Shown here: piece by piece, positions 34,354-42,812 of the stretch
Layout of the letters: the number at the start of each line of letters is the position of its first letter
Numbering within the stretch: the first letter of the stretch is position 1
Assembly: GCA_905478855.1 (NCBI GenBank)
Contig: CAJQKF010000093.1
Location: 1 to 57,387 of the forward strand
DNA: 57,387 nt
Direction: 5' to 3'
Source: an uncultured Gammaproteobacteria bacterium
GTDB taxonomy: Bacteria > Pseudomonadota > Gammaproteobacteria > Arenicellales > CAJQKF01
The notes under the pieces: generated by a model
Seen by the model: the letters and a program-made list of their open reading frames with translations, nothing else
What the model was told of the DNA's origin: nothing
Databases searched by the model: none
Position numbers and translations under genes: made by a program

Positions 34354-35346
34354 GTGAATATTCAAGCATCAACATTCCCTCTAAACGGAGTCATCGGAAT
34401 AGTCTCTAACAACAAAGACGAAATAGACAAGGCTGCTTTAATGAAACTTACCTGCGTTGAGATACGCGGCGATTTAGTGCTTGATAATAATCATTCAGAA
34501 GAAGAGTTGTTTGATATGGTGCGCTATGCGCGCAGCAAAAATCTTGGCTGTCTTTTAACTATCAGACTACCCTCCCACGGAGGCACATTCAACCGCTCGG
34601 AAATCGAACGATTACGATTAAATGAACAAGGCATAGATGCAGGTGCCCATATTATTGACCTTGAATGGGGCAGTGATGCCGCTGCCGGCGCACTAAAGAA
34701 AGGGCTGCCATTAATTTTAAGTCATCATGATTTTAAAAACATGCTTGACGAATCGACGCTCGAGGATTTAACCGAAAAAATGTCTGCAATGAAGCCTCTC
34801 GCAATAAAAATTGTGCCAACAGGAACAACAAGCTCCGATGGTTTGACTATGTTACGTTGGGTTAATGCGCAAACCGATGAGTGTCGTCGTATCGGCTTTG
34901 CCATGGGTGCGGCCGGAGAGTTCAGTCGAGTTCTAACCTGCGCACTTGGCGCACCAATTTCCTATGCCAGTTTTGGCGATGCAGTTGCTCCGGGACAAGT
35001 TCCTATCAAACGAATGACTGATAATTTTGACGTAGGTTCACATAACCTCGAGACTAAAATTTATGTGAGCCTAACTACAAAAAAAAACCCTGAATTTGTT
35101 AATTCTATTAATCAGATTTTCAGACAATCCGCAACCAATGCTGTATTTGTTGAACTGACCCATACTCGCCTTGTCACTCTTGATGAATGTGGTCTACTCA
35201 ACCGATTTTCAGGTATTTTTATCGATTCTTCCGAACGTCTTCTTCAGCCGAGCGATTTAACTAAATATCATCATCTACGTTGGGAAAACCAAGAATCGTT
35301 TAGTACCTTTATCGCGAACTCTATTGAAGAATATAAAGCGTCATAA
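34354..35346 (+). CDS. Type I 3-dehydroquinate dehydratase with extra C-terminal region
   Basis: A 330-residue protein starting at GTG. Residues about 1-222 are a class I dehydroquinase: VEIRGD, LTIRLPSHGGTF, catalytic His125 in LSHHDF, Schiff-base Lys152 in AIKIVPTGTT, and MGAAGEFSRVLTCALGAPISYASFG with the final SerGln-loop equivalent PGQVPIKRM. It should dehydrate 3-dehydroquinate by an imine mechanism, for shikimate synthesis or quinate catabolism. The remaining roughly 105 residues (KIYVSLTTKKNPEFVN..., NAVFVELTHT) are unusual: the standard enzyme ends near residue 250. They faintly resemble the N-terminal half of shikimate dehydrogenase without its SxS motif. It precedes a DMT transporter by 62 bp. 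Confidence 0.88.
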   Translation: MNIQASTFPLNGVIGIVSNNKDEIDKAALMKLTCVEIRGDLVLDNNHSEEELFDMVRYARSKNLGCLLTIRLPSHGGTFNRSEIERLRLNEQGIDAGAHIIDLEWGSDAAAGALKKGLPLILSHHDFKNMLDESTLEDLTEKMSAMKPLAIKIVPTGTTSSDGLTMLRWVNAQTDECRRIGFAMGAAGEFSRVLTCALGAPISYASFGDAVAPGQVPIKRMTDNFDVGSHNLETKIYVSLTTKKNPEFVNSINQIFRQSATNAVFVELTHTRLVTLDECGLLNRFSGIFIDSSERLLQPSDLTKYHHLRWENQESFSTFIANSIEEYKAS

Positions 35347-35408
35347 CACTATTCATTCTAAGTTAACAAATAACCAACGCGGAAAATCCAGCGAGCCATT
35401 GCAATATA

Positions 35409-36299
35409 ATGGATAAATCGAAAGTCCTTGGATATGCGGCTGCCTTAGCTGTGGTCGCAATCTGGTCTAGTTGGCTTGTAGTGAGTAAAGCTGGAGCGGT
35501 ATCCACACTATCCATATACGATATGGCCGCCTTGCGTTACGGGGTATCATCGATTATAGCGCTGCCAGTGGTTATTTATTTTAAACCGTGGCGCGAGATG
35601 ACTTTGCTACGTATCGTAGTATTAACCATTGTTTTGGGACCCGTATATATTCTAATGGTCTTCGGTGGTTTCGCCTACGCACCTGCAGCACACGGCGGGA
35701 TTTTTATGAATGGAATTGTTCCGGCTATCACGCTATTGCTAGCTTGGATGTGGTTCAAACGACGTCCCTTTAAAAGTGAATTTATTGGAATTCTGGGTAT
35801 AATTATTGGCGCTAGTCTTGCCGCATTTGATAGTTCAGAACTGCAACTATCCGTAAGTTGGCGAGGAGATTTGTTGTTTATTGGGGGTGCACTTTTTTTC
35901 TCAATTTACCTTGTGCTCAGTAGACTATGGAATATAGGGCCGACTCAACTGCTGCTTTGCAGTTCACTCATTAACGCAGTGACATTCGTTCCCGTTTGGT
36001 ATTTCTTTTTACCTACCGGGTTAAGCGATATTCCGACCAATGAATTGTATCTGCAGATCCTTTACCAGGGGATAATTCCCAATACTATCGGTCTGCTCCT
36101 GGTGTCCTTCGCCGTAGGCCGAATCGGCTCTTCGGCAACCGCTGCATTTATGGCGGCCGTGCCCGCTGGTGGAGCCATACTCAGCATGTTGATTCTGGCT
36201 GAATTCCCGGGACCAGCCGGTTGGGCAGGACTGACAATAATTACTCCAGCAATTTTACTACTTGCGGTTATAGGTAACCGTCGCGAAAACAATCAGTAA
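35409..36299 (+). CDS. EamA/DMT-family transporter
   Basis: A 296-residue inner-membrane protein with ten predicted helices in two EamA repeats (about 10-135 and 150-290). Repeat starts are AAALAVVAIWSSWLVVSKAG and GDLLFIGGALFFSIYLVLSR; the second repeat ends with AAVPAGGAILSMLILAEF. DMT proteins export or import small metabolites such as amino acids. It follows the dehydroquinase gene on the same strand and ends at a bidirectional terminator. The substrate is unknown. Confidence 0.9.
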   Translation: MDKSKVLGYAAALAVVAIWSSWLVVSKAGAVSTLSIYDMAALRYGVSSIIALPVVIYFKPWREMTLLRIVVLTIVLGPVYILMVFGGFAYAPAAHGGIFMNGIVPAITLLLAWMWFKRRPFKSEFIGILGIIIGASLAAFDSSELQLSVSWRGDLLFIGGALFFSIYLVLSRLWNIGPTQLLLCSSLINAVTFVPVWYFFLPTGLSDIPTNELYLQILYQGIIPNTIGLLLVSFAVGRIGSSATAAFMAAVPAGGAILSMLILAEFPGPAGWAGLTIITPAILLLAVIGNRRENNQ

Positions 36300-36363
36300 T
36301 TAGGCATAAAATCTAAACACAAAAATAAATCTGCGAACTACATTCTTCGACATGAAATCACAA

Positions 36364-36400
36364 AAAAACGATCATTTGAGACTTTCCGATGATCGTTTTT
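36364..36400. terminator. Bidirectional Rho-independent terminator
   Basis: Arms aaaaacgatcat (36364-36375) and atgatcgttttt (36389-36400) form a perfect 12-bp inverted repeat with a 13-nt loop. A-tract and T-tract ends serve both strands. It separates the DMT transporter (plus) from the glutamine-synthetase-like gene (minus). Confidence 0.88.
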
Positions 36401-36421
36401 CTCGAAAGCCATCGCCAGCTT

Positions 36422-37846
36422 TTAGTAAAGCCTTAGATACTCATTCACTTCCCAATCAGTTACGGTCTGGTGATAACGTTCCCATTCATCAACCTTATAC
36501 TGAACAAAGGAGTTAAGTAATACCGGGCCCAAAACACTCTTAGCCAACTCACTTTTAGAAAGTATTTCCGTCGCTTCCAGCAAGTTACGTGGTAGAGGCG
36601 TTATCGCACGCTCAGCCTTCTCGGCATCATCCATTACATAAAGATCTTCATCTAGAGATTTACCCGGATCAATTTTGTTAACGATACCGTCAACCGACGC
36701 GGCTAACATCATGCCAAGCCCAAGATACACATTCATGCACATATCAGCGGCTCGATTTTCTATCGCAAACCGACTCTGGGGTAAACGCAGCATGGCAGAA
36801 CGGTTATTTTTACCATAAGCCATATGTGTAGGAGCCCACGTATACGTTCCCCCTTCAAAACCACCGACCTTTGGTACGAGACCGTTATATGAATTGACCG
36901 TACTGCAGGCAATAGCTGTAATCGCCCCGCCATGTTTAAGTATTCCACCAACCGCATTTAACGCTTCGCTACTCCATTGGCCATTATCTCCTTCATAAAT
37001 ATTGACACCCACATTATCGACTCGTTGCATTGAGGTGTTCATATGTGCTCCGGAGCGCCAATCGCCCGTAGTTGGCTTAGGCATAAACGTAACAAAGTTA
37101 CCGTGTTTCTTAGCAACTTCTTTTAATAAAACTCGCAAAAATACCAATCGATCGGCCATTTCTAACAAATCGGTATAATGAAAATCCAGTTCGAATTGAG
37201 AGTACGCACCTTCAGCTACCACATCGTGCACATTCCAGCCTAGCTCCTCAAGAATATCAATCATCTCACCGAGAAAGCCCATGGAGTCCAAAGAATATTC
37301 CACATCGTAACCAAATGCCTGACGACGAGGACGCAGACCATGCCCAGGCTGAGGATCATCATCATAGGCTTTAATCGGTTGGCCATTGCCATCCCACTTC
37401 ATAACAATAAACTCAGGCTCGATTCCCGCATGCATAGCATAGCCTTGCTTGGCAGCATCACAAATCTGTTTTTTCAATGCTTGTCTTGGACAAAGATTGT
37501 AGGGCTTATCTTCCCACCATAAATCAGAGAAAACCCATGCAATGGTTTTGTCCCATGGACAAATTTGTATGGTATCAATATCCGGTAGCGGTACTTGATC
37601 AGAATCGGCTGGGCCTAATTCTGGTACGAAAGAAATTGAGTGGACAGCAAACTGCGGCCCCTTGCCCATGCATAGCAAGATAAAATCACTTATCGGAACC
37701 GGCTTAGTTTTCGGCACACCGAATGTATCAATCCAACAAGATAAGATATATTTAACACCCACAGCTTCAAGTTCCTCTTGCTTTACTTCTAAAACATTTA
37801 GATCAGGTAAAGCATCGGCAAAATTTTCATAGTAATGATTACTCAT
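36422..37846 (-). CDS. Glutamine-synthetase-family ligase (GlnT / gamma-glutamylmethylamide synthetase-like)
   Basis: A 474-residue GS-fold ligase, not the housekeeping GlnA. KYILSCWIDTFGVPKTKPVP opens the beta-grasp domain. The catalytic domain has GIEPEFIVM (metal Glu), VVAEGAYSQFELDF, FVTFMPKPTTGDWRSGAHMNTSM (metal His and ATP site) and LRLPQSRFAIENRAADMCMN (Arg for substrate). Members of this branch make gamma-glutamylmethylamide, gamma-glutamylanilide or related amides from glutamate, ATP and an amine. It is the last gene of a run with a glyoxalase-like protein, Rieske oxygenase and cupin, so an amine released or used by the oxygenase is the likely substrate, by inference. Confidence 0.87.
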   Translation of the reverse strand: MSNHYYENFADALPDLNVLEVKQEELEAVGVKYILSCWIDTFGVPKTKPVPISDFILLCMGKGPQFAVHSISFVPELGPADSDQVPLPDIDTIQICPWDKTIAWVFSDLWWEDKPYNLCPRQALKKQICDAAKQGYAMHAGIEPEFIVMKWDGNGQPIKAYDDDPQPGHGLRPRRQAFGYDVEYSLDSMGFLGEMIDILEELGWNVHDVVAEGAYSQFELDFHYTDLLEMADRLVFLRVLLKEVAKKHGNFVTFMPKPTTGDWRSGAHMNTSMQRVDNVGVNIYEGDNGQWSSEALNAVGGILKHGGAITAIACSTVNSYNGLVPKVGGFEGGTYTWAPTHMAYGKNNRSAMLRLPQSRFAIENRAADMCMNVYLGLGMMLAASVDGIVNKIDPGKSLDEDLYVMDDAEKAERAITPLPRNLLEATEILSKSELAKSVLGPVLLNSFVQYKVDEWERYHQTVTDWEVNEYLRLY

Positions 37847-37900
37847 AATTTCTCCCTACTGATTCATTGCATTTGTTGTCATTTCAGAAAAAAATCACTG

Positions 37901-38320
37901 CTAAGACAGTGGTTCGTTTAATTCAATAGGGTAGCCATCAGGATCTTTAATGAATGCTAGCACCCTTGTACCGTTTTTCATTGGAGAAGGTTCTTTCGAG
38001 AACTCCACACCTTTAGACTTTAAATATTTACTTGCGGCATATACATCAGACACTTTCAAAGCCAAATGTCCCCAGCCATTTCCGCGGTCATATGGCTCGC
38101 TCTGATCCCAGTTCCACGTAATTTCTAATGTAGTTCCGTCATCTTCGCCTTGATAACCAATGAACGTATTAGTGAATCTTCCTTCTGGATATTCATTCTG
38201 ACGTAAAACTTTCATGCCCAGAATATCAACATAAAACGCTAGGGTTTTATGAAGGTTCCGAACCCTGATCATTGTGTGGTCGACCCTGAAATCTGGTAGA
38301 CCTGCTGCTTCAATAGTCAT
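37901..38320 (-). CDS. VOC superfamily protein, glyoxalase I-like
   Basis: A 139-residue vicinal-oxygen-chelate protein that closely follows lactoylglutathione lyase: VDHTMIRVRNLHKTLAFYVDILGM, TTLEITWNWD, GWGHLALKVSDV and KDPDGYPIELNE supply the His-Glu-His-Glu metal ligands. The frame is open to 38419 inside the Rieske gene, but the ATG at 38320 gives the family length and avoids a 60-bp overlap. Glyoxalase I isomerises the methylglyoxal-glutathione hemithioacetal; in this cluster it may instead act on an aldehyde or oxygenated product. It lies 38 bp after the Rieske gene. Confidence 0.88.
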   Translation of the reverse strand: MTIEAAGLPDFRVDHTMIRVRNLHKTLAFYVDILGMKVLRQNEYPEGRFTNTFIGYQGEDDGTTLEITWNWDQSEPYDRGNGWGHLALKVSDVYAASKYLKSKGVEFSKEPSPMKNGTRVLAFIKDPDGYPIELNEPLS

Positions 38321-38358
38321 ATTACTTACCGTAAAAATTAAATTATTGCTTTTATTTG

Positions 38359-39459
38359 CTAAGCAACAGTTGTGGAATGAACCACCATCTCCTGAAACCG
38401 GCGAACGCTGGTTTCCCAATGGGGAGATAAATAGCCACCACTGTCGGCAACTTCAGATTGTCTGCCAACCTGAAGTCGTTCACAAATTTCGTGGTCTTCT
38501 TTATGCACATCGTACCAAAGTGTCTTTAGTTGCTCAATTTGAGTTTGCGTAATTGAATTATCTTTATGCACATAGATAACTCTAAATTGTCGAGTTTCAC
38601 TAACACCCATTGGGATATTTAAATGAATACCAATTTGATCCGGTGCATAGGTTCCCATCACAAAGTTAGGAAACAATGTAAGATACTTCGATGTAACGGC
38701 AAGGGTTGTGGATTTATCAACACTCGGCTTATCTTCAATATCGCACGCACTACCTAAGCAATGTTGGTCAATAATAACTCGATGATCACACAATGGTTGC
38801 TGGGTTGTGGTTTTATGCACAAACTGCACATGATAGGGTTCAATAAAGTTCTCCATCAATAATTTCCAGTTACATTTCACCACCCCCATATCTACGGTTG
38901 CCACGGGACGCACATCGGCCAATGGTAATTTTCCGACCTGTTGTTTTAGGGGAAATATAAACTGATCGAACGGCTTAGCCTTTCCGTCAACATTCAAAAA
39001 TATCCAATCGTGCCATACTTCGCAGGCAACCGGTACCAATCCATTCTCCTCCAATGAAAACCCTTCTGGAGCCTCACGCTGTAATCCACTAAAAAATGGC
39101 GTAACACGAAGCTCCCCATTTAAACCGTAAATCCAGGAATGATAAGGACAGCGAATCGTCGAGCCACAATTTCTCGGTTGATCAACCAGTTTCAAACAAC
39201 GGTGACGACATACATTATGAAACGCTAGAACCTGATTTTTTTCATTTCTAACTAAAAAAATGGGTTTTCCAGCAACAGTAATAGGAATCACGTCACCAGC
39301 GTTTTCTATCTGATGTGCAAAACCGGCAAATATCCAGTTTTGCGCAAATATCGTCTGATTTTCCGTTCGATGAAACCCTTCATCAGTATAGGCATACGCT
39401 GGCAGGCCATGTTTAATGTTCCCCGAAGGATTATGAAATAACTCAAACGAAAAGCTCAT
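38359..39459 (-). CDS. Rieske oxygenase of the choline-monooxygenase / glycine-betaine-oxygenase type
   Basis: A 366-residue oxygenase. Rieske ligands are Cys84-x-His86 and Cys104-x2-His107. The iron site is in NWKLLMENFIEPYHVQFVH with His210 and His215, and the bridging residue is Glu207 rather than Asp, as in choline monooxygenase, GbcA and carnitine oxygenase relatives. The C-terminal GGYLSPHWETSVRRFQ is typical of that branch, which oxidises quaternary ammonium or N-methyl compounds. No ferredoxin reductase is adjacent. The gene lies 12 bp downstream of a cupin gene on the same strand. The substrate is inferred only at branch level. Confidence 0.87.
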   Translation of the reverse strand: MSFSFELFHNPSGNIKHGLPAYAYTDEGFHRTENQTIFAQNWIFAGFAHQIENAGDVIPITVAGKPIFLVRNEKNQVLAFHNVCRHRCLKLVDQPRNCGSTIRCPYHSWIYGLNGELRVTPFFSGLQREAPEGFSLEENGLVPVACEVWHDWIFLNVDGKAKPFDQFIFPLKQQVGKLPLADVRPVATVDMGVVKCNWKLLMENFIEPYHVQFVHKTTTQQPLCDHRVIIDQHCLGSACDIEDKPSVDKSTTLAVTSKYLTLFPNFVMGTYAPDQIGIHLNIPMGVSETRQFRVIYVHKDNSITQTQIEQLKTLWYDVHKEDHEICERLQVGRQSEVADSGGYLSPHWETSVRRFQEMVVHSTTVA

Positions 39460-39471
39460 AACAATCTACAG

Positions 39472-39870
39472 CTAGCTTTCAGAAGGCATATCGGAAGGGT
39501 CAATACCCGGAACATGTGTCACACCGGAAAGTTCTTTCCAGTTAACAGGGTATGCGGCATAAAAAATGACGCACTTTTCATCTGCTTCATAAATGACATG
39601 ATTATCCTTTGGCACATACATCATATCCCCCGCATTCAGCGAATAGGATTCGCCATCAACAACCATACGAAAAACCCCTTGAAAACAATAAATTAACTCA
39701 TCACAAGTCAAATCCCACGGTACAGAGACATTATTAAGAAAATTAATACCGCCAGCCATACTGGCACCCATTTTAGTATTCACAAATGGTTTGATAAAAG
39801 TGCCGCCTTGTGGAAGGTTGTCCAAACGGTCTGAAATTTCACTCATTCTATAAACTGATGGTTTTTTCAT
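39472..39870 (-). CDS. Small cupin-domain protein
   Basis: A 132-residue single-cupin protein, first gene of the minus-strand cluster. The barrel core runs from about residue 30 to 110: TCDELIYCFQGVFRMVVDGES followed by LNAGDMMYVPKDNHVIYEADE. The first cupin motif has Glu but lacks the usual HxH, so metal binding is uncertain; EutQ-like cupins show the same reduction. Possible roles are product isomerisation, a ligand sensor or a chaperone for the oxygenase. It lies 12 bp before the Rieske gene and is divergent from the LysR regulator. Confidence 0.83.
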   Translation of the reverse strand: MKKPSVYRMSEISDRLDNLPQGGTFIKPFVNTKMGASMAGGINFLNNVSVPWDLTCDELIYCFQGVFRMVVDGESYSLNAGDMMYVPKDNHVIYEADEKCVIFYAAYPVNWKELSGVTHVPGIDPSDMPSES

Positions 39871-39987
39871 GTTATTATTACCCAGTGGTTAATGATAAAA
39901 AGTAAATTGATGGTAAACATCATTTCTAACTGATGGATTATGGTATTTACAAAACGTTTGACTAACAAATGATAATATTTCAACTAT

Positions 39988-40006
39988 TACTGATTTTTTA
40001 TCAGTA
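39988..40006. promoter_or_regulatory. Inverted repeat just before the LysR start, possible operator
   Basis: TACTGAT (39988-39994) and ATCAGTA (40000-40006) form a perfect 7-bp inverted repeat around a TTTTT spacer, ending 3 bp before the LysR ATG and about 120 bp from the divergent cupin start. The position suits negative autoregulation, the usual LysR arrangement. Confidence 0.5.
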
Positions 40007-40009
40007 TTT

Positions 40010-40894
40010 ATGAAACCCACCAATCTGCCACCAATGAATTCGTTGCGTGCATTTGAAGCGGTTTCACGACATGTGAATGTAACTCAAGCCGCTAACGAAC
40101 TGTCTGTATCACCATCGGCGATAAGTCATCTTATTCGTCGTTTGGAGGAAAATCTCGGTGTAACACTGGTAAAGCGCTCTGGTAGAAATATCGTTCTTAC
40201 TGAATCGGGACTGAAGCTCGCTCCCGACCTTCAAGAGATCTTCTTCTCGCTCAGAAAAATAGTCAGCAAAACTAGAAATACGTTAGGTAAAAATATAGTT
40301 ACCATTAGTCTCCGGCCTTATTTCGCGGCAAAATGGTTAACCCCGCGACTCGAAGATTTCTGGGCGGAACACCCAGACGTCGAGCTACATCTTCAACACA
40401 GTAATCAACCTATCGACTTTAGTATGGGAAACATTGATTTCTCAATTGAGTGGTCTGGTAATGAACGTCCCGGGCTGGAGCGCTACAAGCTGGTTTCAGG
40501 AAAACTCACACCTGTATTTAGTCCCCTCTTAGCAGATGCAAAGACTATTAGTAAACCAGAAGATTTATTTCGATTTGCCCTGCTAAGGGAAACCGATCGG
40601 GATAGCTGGAGTCGTTGGTTTGAACACTGTGAACAAGACATCCCCGATAATCTACACTCAATCTATATTGACGATAGCAACGTTCGTTATCAAGCGGCTA
40701 TACAAGGTCAAGGTATCGAGCTTGGCTGTATAGCTCTGATTCAGGATGATCTTAAAACTAAACTTCTTGTAGCACCATTCGACGTGCACATAGACGATAG
40801 AAATTATTACTTGTTTCAACGTTCAGACCGCCAATCAACTGAAGCCGAACTCAAGTTTAAACAGTGGATACTTAAACAAGTAAACAGTGATTAA
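40010..40894 (+). CDS. LysR-family transcriptional regulator (GcvA-like)
   Basis: A 294-residue regulator with an N-terminal winged helix-turn-helix (residues about 8-66, AFEAVSRHVNVTQAANELSV and SAISHLIRRLEENLG) and a periplasmic-binding-protein-like effector domain. The opening PPMNSLRAFEAV is typical of the GcvA subgroup. It is divergent from the cupin-Rieske-VOC-ligase run, with 139 bp between them, and is the probable regulator of that cluster, binding its substrate or an intermediate. Confidence 0.93.
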   Translation: MKPTNLPPMNSLRAFEAVSRHVNVTQAANELSVSPSAISHLIRRLEENLGVTLVKRSGRNIVLTESGLKLAPDLQEIFFSLRKIVSKTRNTLGKNIVTISLRPYFAAKWLTPRLEDFWAEHPDVELHLQHSNQPIDFSMGNIDFSIEWSGNERPGLERYKLVSGKLTPVFSPLLADAKTISKPEDLFRFALLRETDRDSWSRWFEHCEQDIPDNLHSIYIDDSNVRYQAAIQGQGIELGCIALIQDDLKTKLLVAPFDVHIDDRNYYLFQRSDRQSTEAELKFKQWILKQVNSD

Positions 40895-40955
40895 GAAAGA
40901 TAGGCTAAATCACCCCGGTAAAGAACAGACTATTTACAGTTAGTATGTTGTGACA

Positions 40956-42812
40956 TCACTCGAGCTTAAAGACTTCGATATCACCCGTTCTGCCCTTAAG
41001 AAAACGCCTACCAACAGAAACCATATTGAACTCTCCATTGAGTTTAGCCGCAGTGTCGCCGCTAATTAAAATAGAGGTGGTAGTCCCTAGCGGATAGATT
41101 ATTTTCCCTAATTGCTCAAGGCGTTGACTAACATTAACAGTATCCCCGATGATCGTGTAATTAATGCGGCCTACTGCACCGATATTACCTACCGTGGCGT
41201 TGCCAGTATGGATACCAATTCGGATAGCTATCGCCGGAAAGCCTTTTTCCCCAACACGCTGATTGTCTTCAGCAATTGCTTTAGCAATGGCCAATGATGC
41301 TCGACATGCTTGAACCGCTGATTCCTCATCAGAATCCGACGCATCCCAAAACGCCATCACTGAATCACCGATAAACTTGTCAACAATGCCATTCTCCGAT
41401 TCGATACAGGCGGCAACCAAAGTAAAGTGATGATTTACAAACTCAGCGACTTGCGGGGCGGACATACCTTGGGAGGTTGTGGAAAAACCAACTATGTCGG
41501 TAAACATGACAGTTACTTCACCCGTCTCAGAGATAATACTATCGACTTCATCACGCTTAATCAGGCGCTCTACCACTCTACGTGGCACATACAACTCAAA
41601 CCAACGTAAAGCCTTCAACATCGCATTGAAAGAACGAGCATGATCGTTCAGTTCACGATAAATACTTCCATGTAAATTAGGCACCTCGCTGATTTTTAGG
41701 TCACGAACGCGACTGGCCGCAGATGAAAATTCTATAATTGGTTTGGCTATCTTGCGTCCCAGAAAAATAGCCGCTAACAGTGAAACAACAAGCGCAATGA
41801 GTCCAGTAACTAAGGACAAAACCATTCGAGAAATCTCTTCAGTAACATCTATCGCATTAAAATAAGCCCCGACAATAATCGGCTTTGGCCCAAACCCTGA
41901 AACCGAGCGATACACAAACATATACTGCTCATCGTGTATCTCTAAACTATGCCCTTTAGAACCATTAGAAAATTGTAACGGTGTTTCATAACGACCCTCA
42001 GTTTGCCAAATAGAAGACAATATGATGTCCCCGAAATTCTTCAACAAAGGCAAAGGACTATTGCTGGATCGACCGGGGTAAGTACGTTGAATCAACCAGT
42101 GGGCTAACACATGATCGCGACCATAAAGAATAAACGCACGTCCATCATCTCGCTGTTCTTCGTCACTTATAAATGTAGAGAGTTCATCAACTGACACTAC
42201 GGATACTATAAAGCCCATCGGCTTACCTTCTAAAACCACAGGAACGGATAAATTAAGAAAAGTTTCGTTGGTACCTTCATGCCATACCGGTGCACCCCAG
42301 CCAGAATCGGACTGGCCACCCGACATTGCTTGTCGAACCGCACTGTCATCTGATAGATCTCTTTGTGCAACGATCACTTCATTATCCTCCCAAAATGCTA
42401 TCAATGACTGCTTTGCAGGATCGATAAACATGACCGCTTCAATCTGAGGGGCCGCTGCTAACGCACCCATGAGTAGAATACCAAATTGATCTGTATTTGT
42501 TAGATCGACCTCACCCTTTTCTAATCGACTAACGATAAACTGAGCCTGATACTCAGCCGATTGAAGATGATGTTTGACCCTGTTAACGGATGAGTTAGTG
42601 AATTCATTAACCTTATCCCCAAGCAAAGAGTAGGTATTCTTTTGGGCTAGCCACACGCCAACACCCAGCACGCTGCTCACAGAAATTAGTACTAATAGTC
42701 CGATGGTTATGGATAGGGTTTTTGTTAACGAAAATCGTCCTTTCCAGCCCTGCTGTACATCCACCGCGAAGGATTCGTTGTCAAACGGCATCTCAGAGTT
42801 TTTAGGTTTCAT
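40956..42812 (-). CDS. Class III adenylate cyclase with extracytoplasmic Cache-type sensor and HAMP domain
   Basis: A 618-residue membrane cyclase. A first transmembrane helix (about 33-55), an extracytoplasmic double-Cache-like domain (about 60-325), a second helix (about 333-358), HAMP (about 358-412) and a C-terminal CHD domain follow in order. Catalytic residues: metal Asp in VMFTDIVGFS and in FIGDSVMAFW, the purine-selecting Lys in IVDKFIGD and Asp in YTIIGDTVN, transition-state Asn/Arg in VNVSQRLE. The Lys/Asp pair predicts ATP rather than GTP. An external ligand would thus set cAMP level. It is convergent with the LysR gene and divergent from a CoA-transferase gene. Confidence 0.93.
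   Translation of the reverse strand: MKPKNSEMPFDNESFAVDVQQGWKGRFSLTKTLSITIGLLVLISVSSVLGVGVWLAQKNTYSLLGDKVNEFTNSSVNRVKHHLQSAEYQAQFIVSRLEKGEVDLTNTDQFGILLMGALAAAPQIEAVMFIDPAKQSLIAFWEDNEVIVAQRDLSDDSAVRQAMSGGQSDSGWGAPVWHEGTNETFLNLSVPVVLEGKPMGFIVSVVSVDELSTFISDEEQRDDGRAFILYGRDHVLAHWLIQRTYPGRSSNSPLPLLKNFGDIILSSIWQTEGRYETPLQFSNGSKGHSLEIHDEQYMFVYRSVSGFGPKPIIVGAYFNAIDVTEEISRMVLSLVTGLIALVVSLLAAIFLGRKIAKPIIEFSSAASRVRDLKISEVPNLHGSIYRELNDHARSFNAMLKALRWFELYVPRRVVERLIKRDEVDSIISETGEVTVMFTDIVGFSTTSQGMSAPQVAEFVNHHFTLVAACIESENGIVDKFIGDSVMAFWDASDSDEESAVQACRASLAIAKAIAEDNQRVGEKGFPAIAIRIGIHTGNATVGNIGAVGRINYTIIGDTVNVSQRLEQLGKIIYPLGTTTSILISGDTAAKLNGEFNMVSVGRRFLKGRTGDIEVFKLE

Noticed and set aside
36422..37846. Considered calling the ligase housekeeping GlnA
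   Set aside because: The N-terminal pattern (DTFGVPKTKPVP) and catalytic-core wording match the GlnT/GMAS branch, and the context is a catabolic cluster rather than ntrBC.
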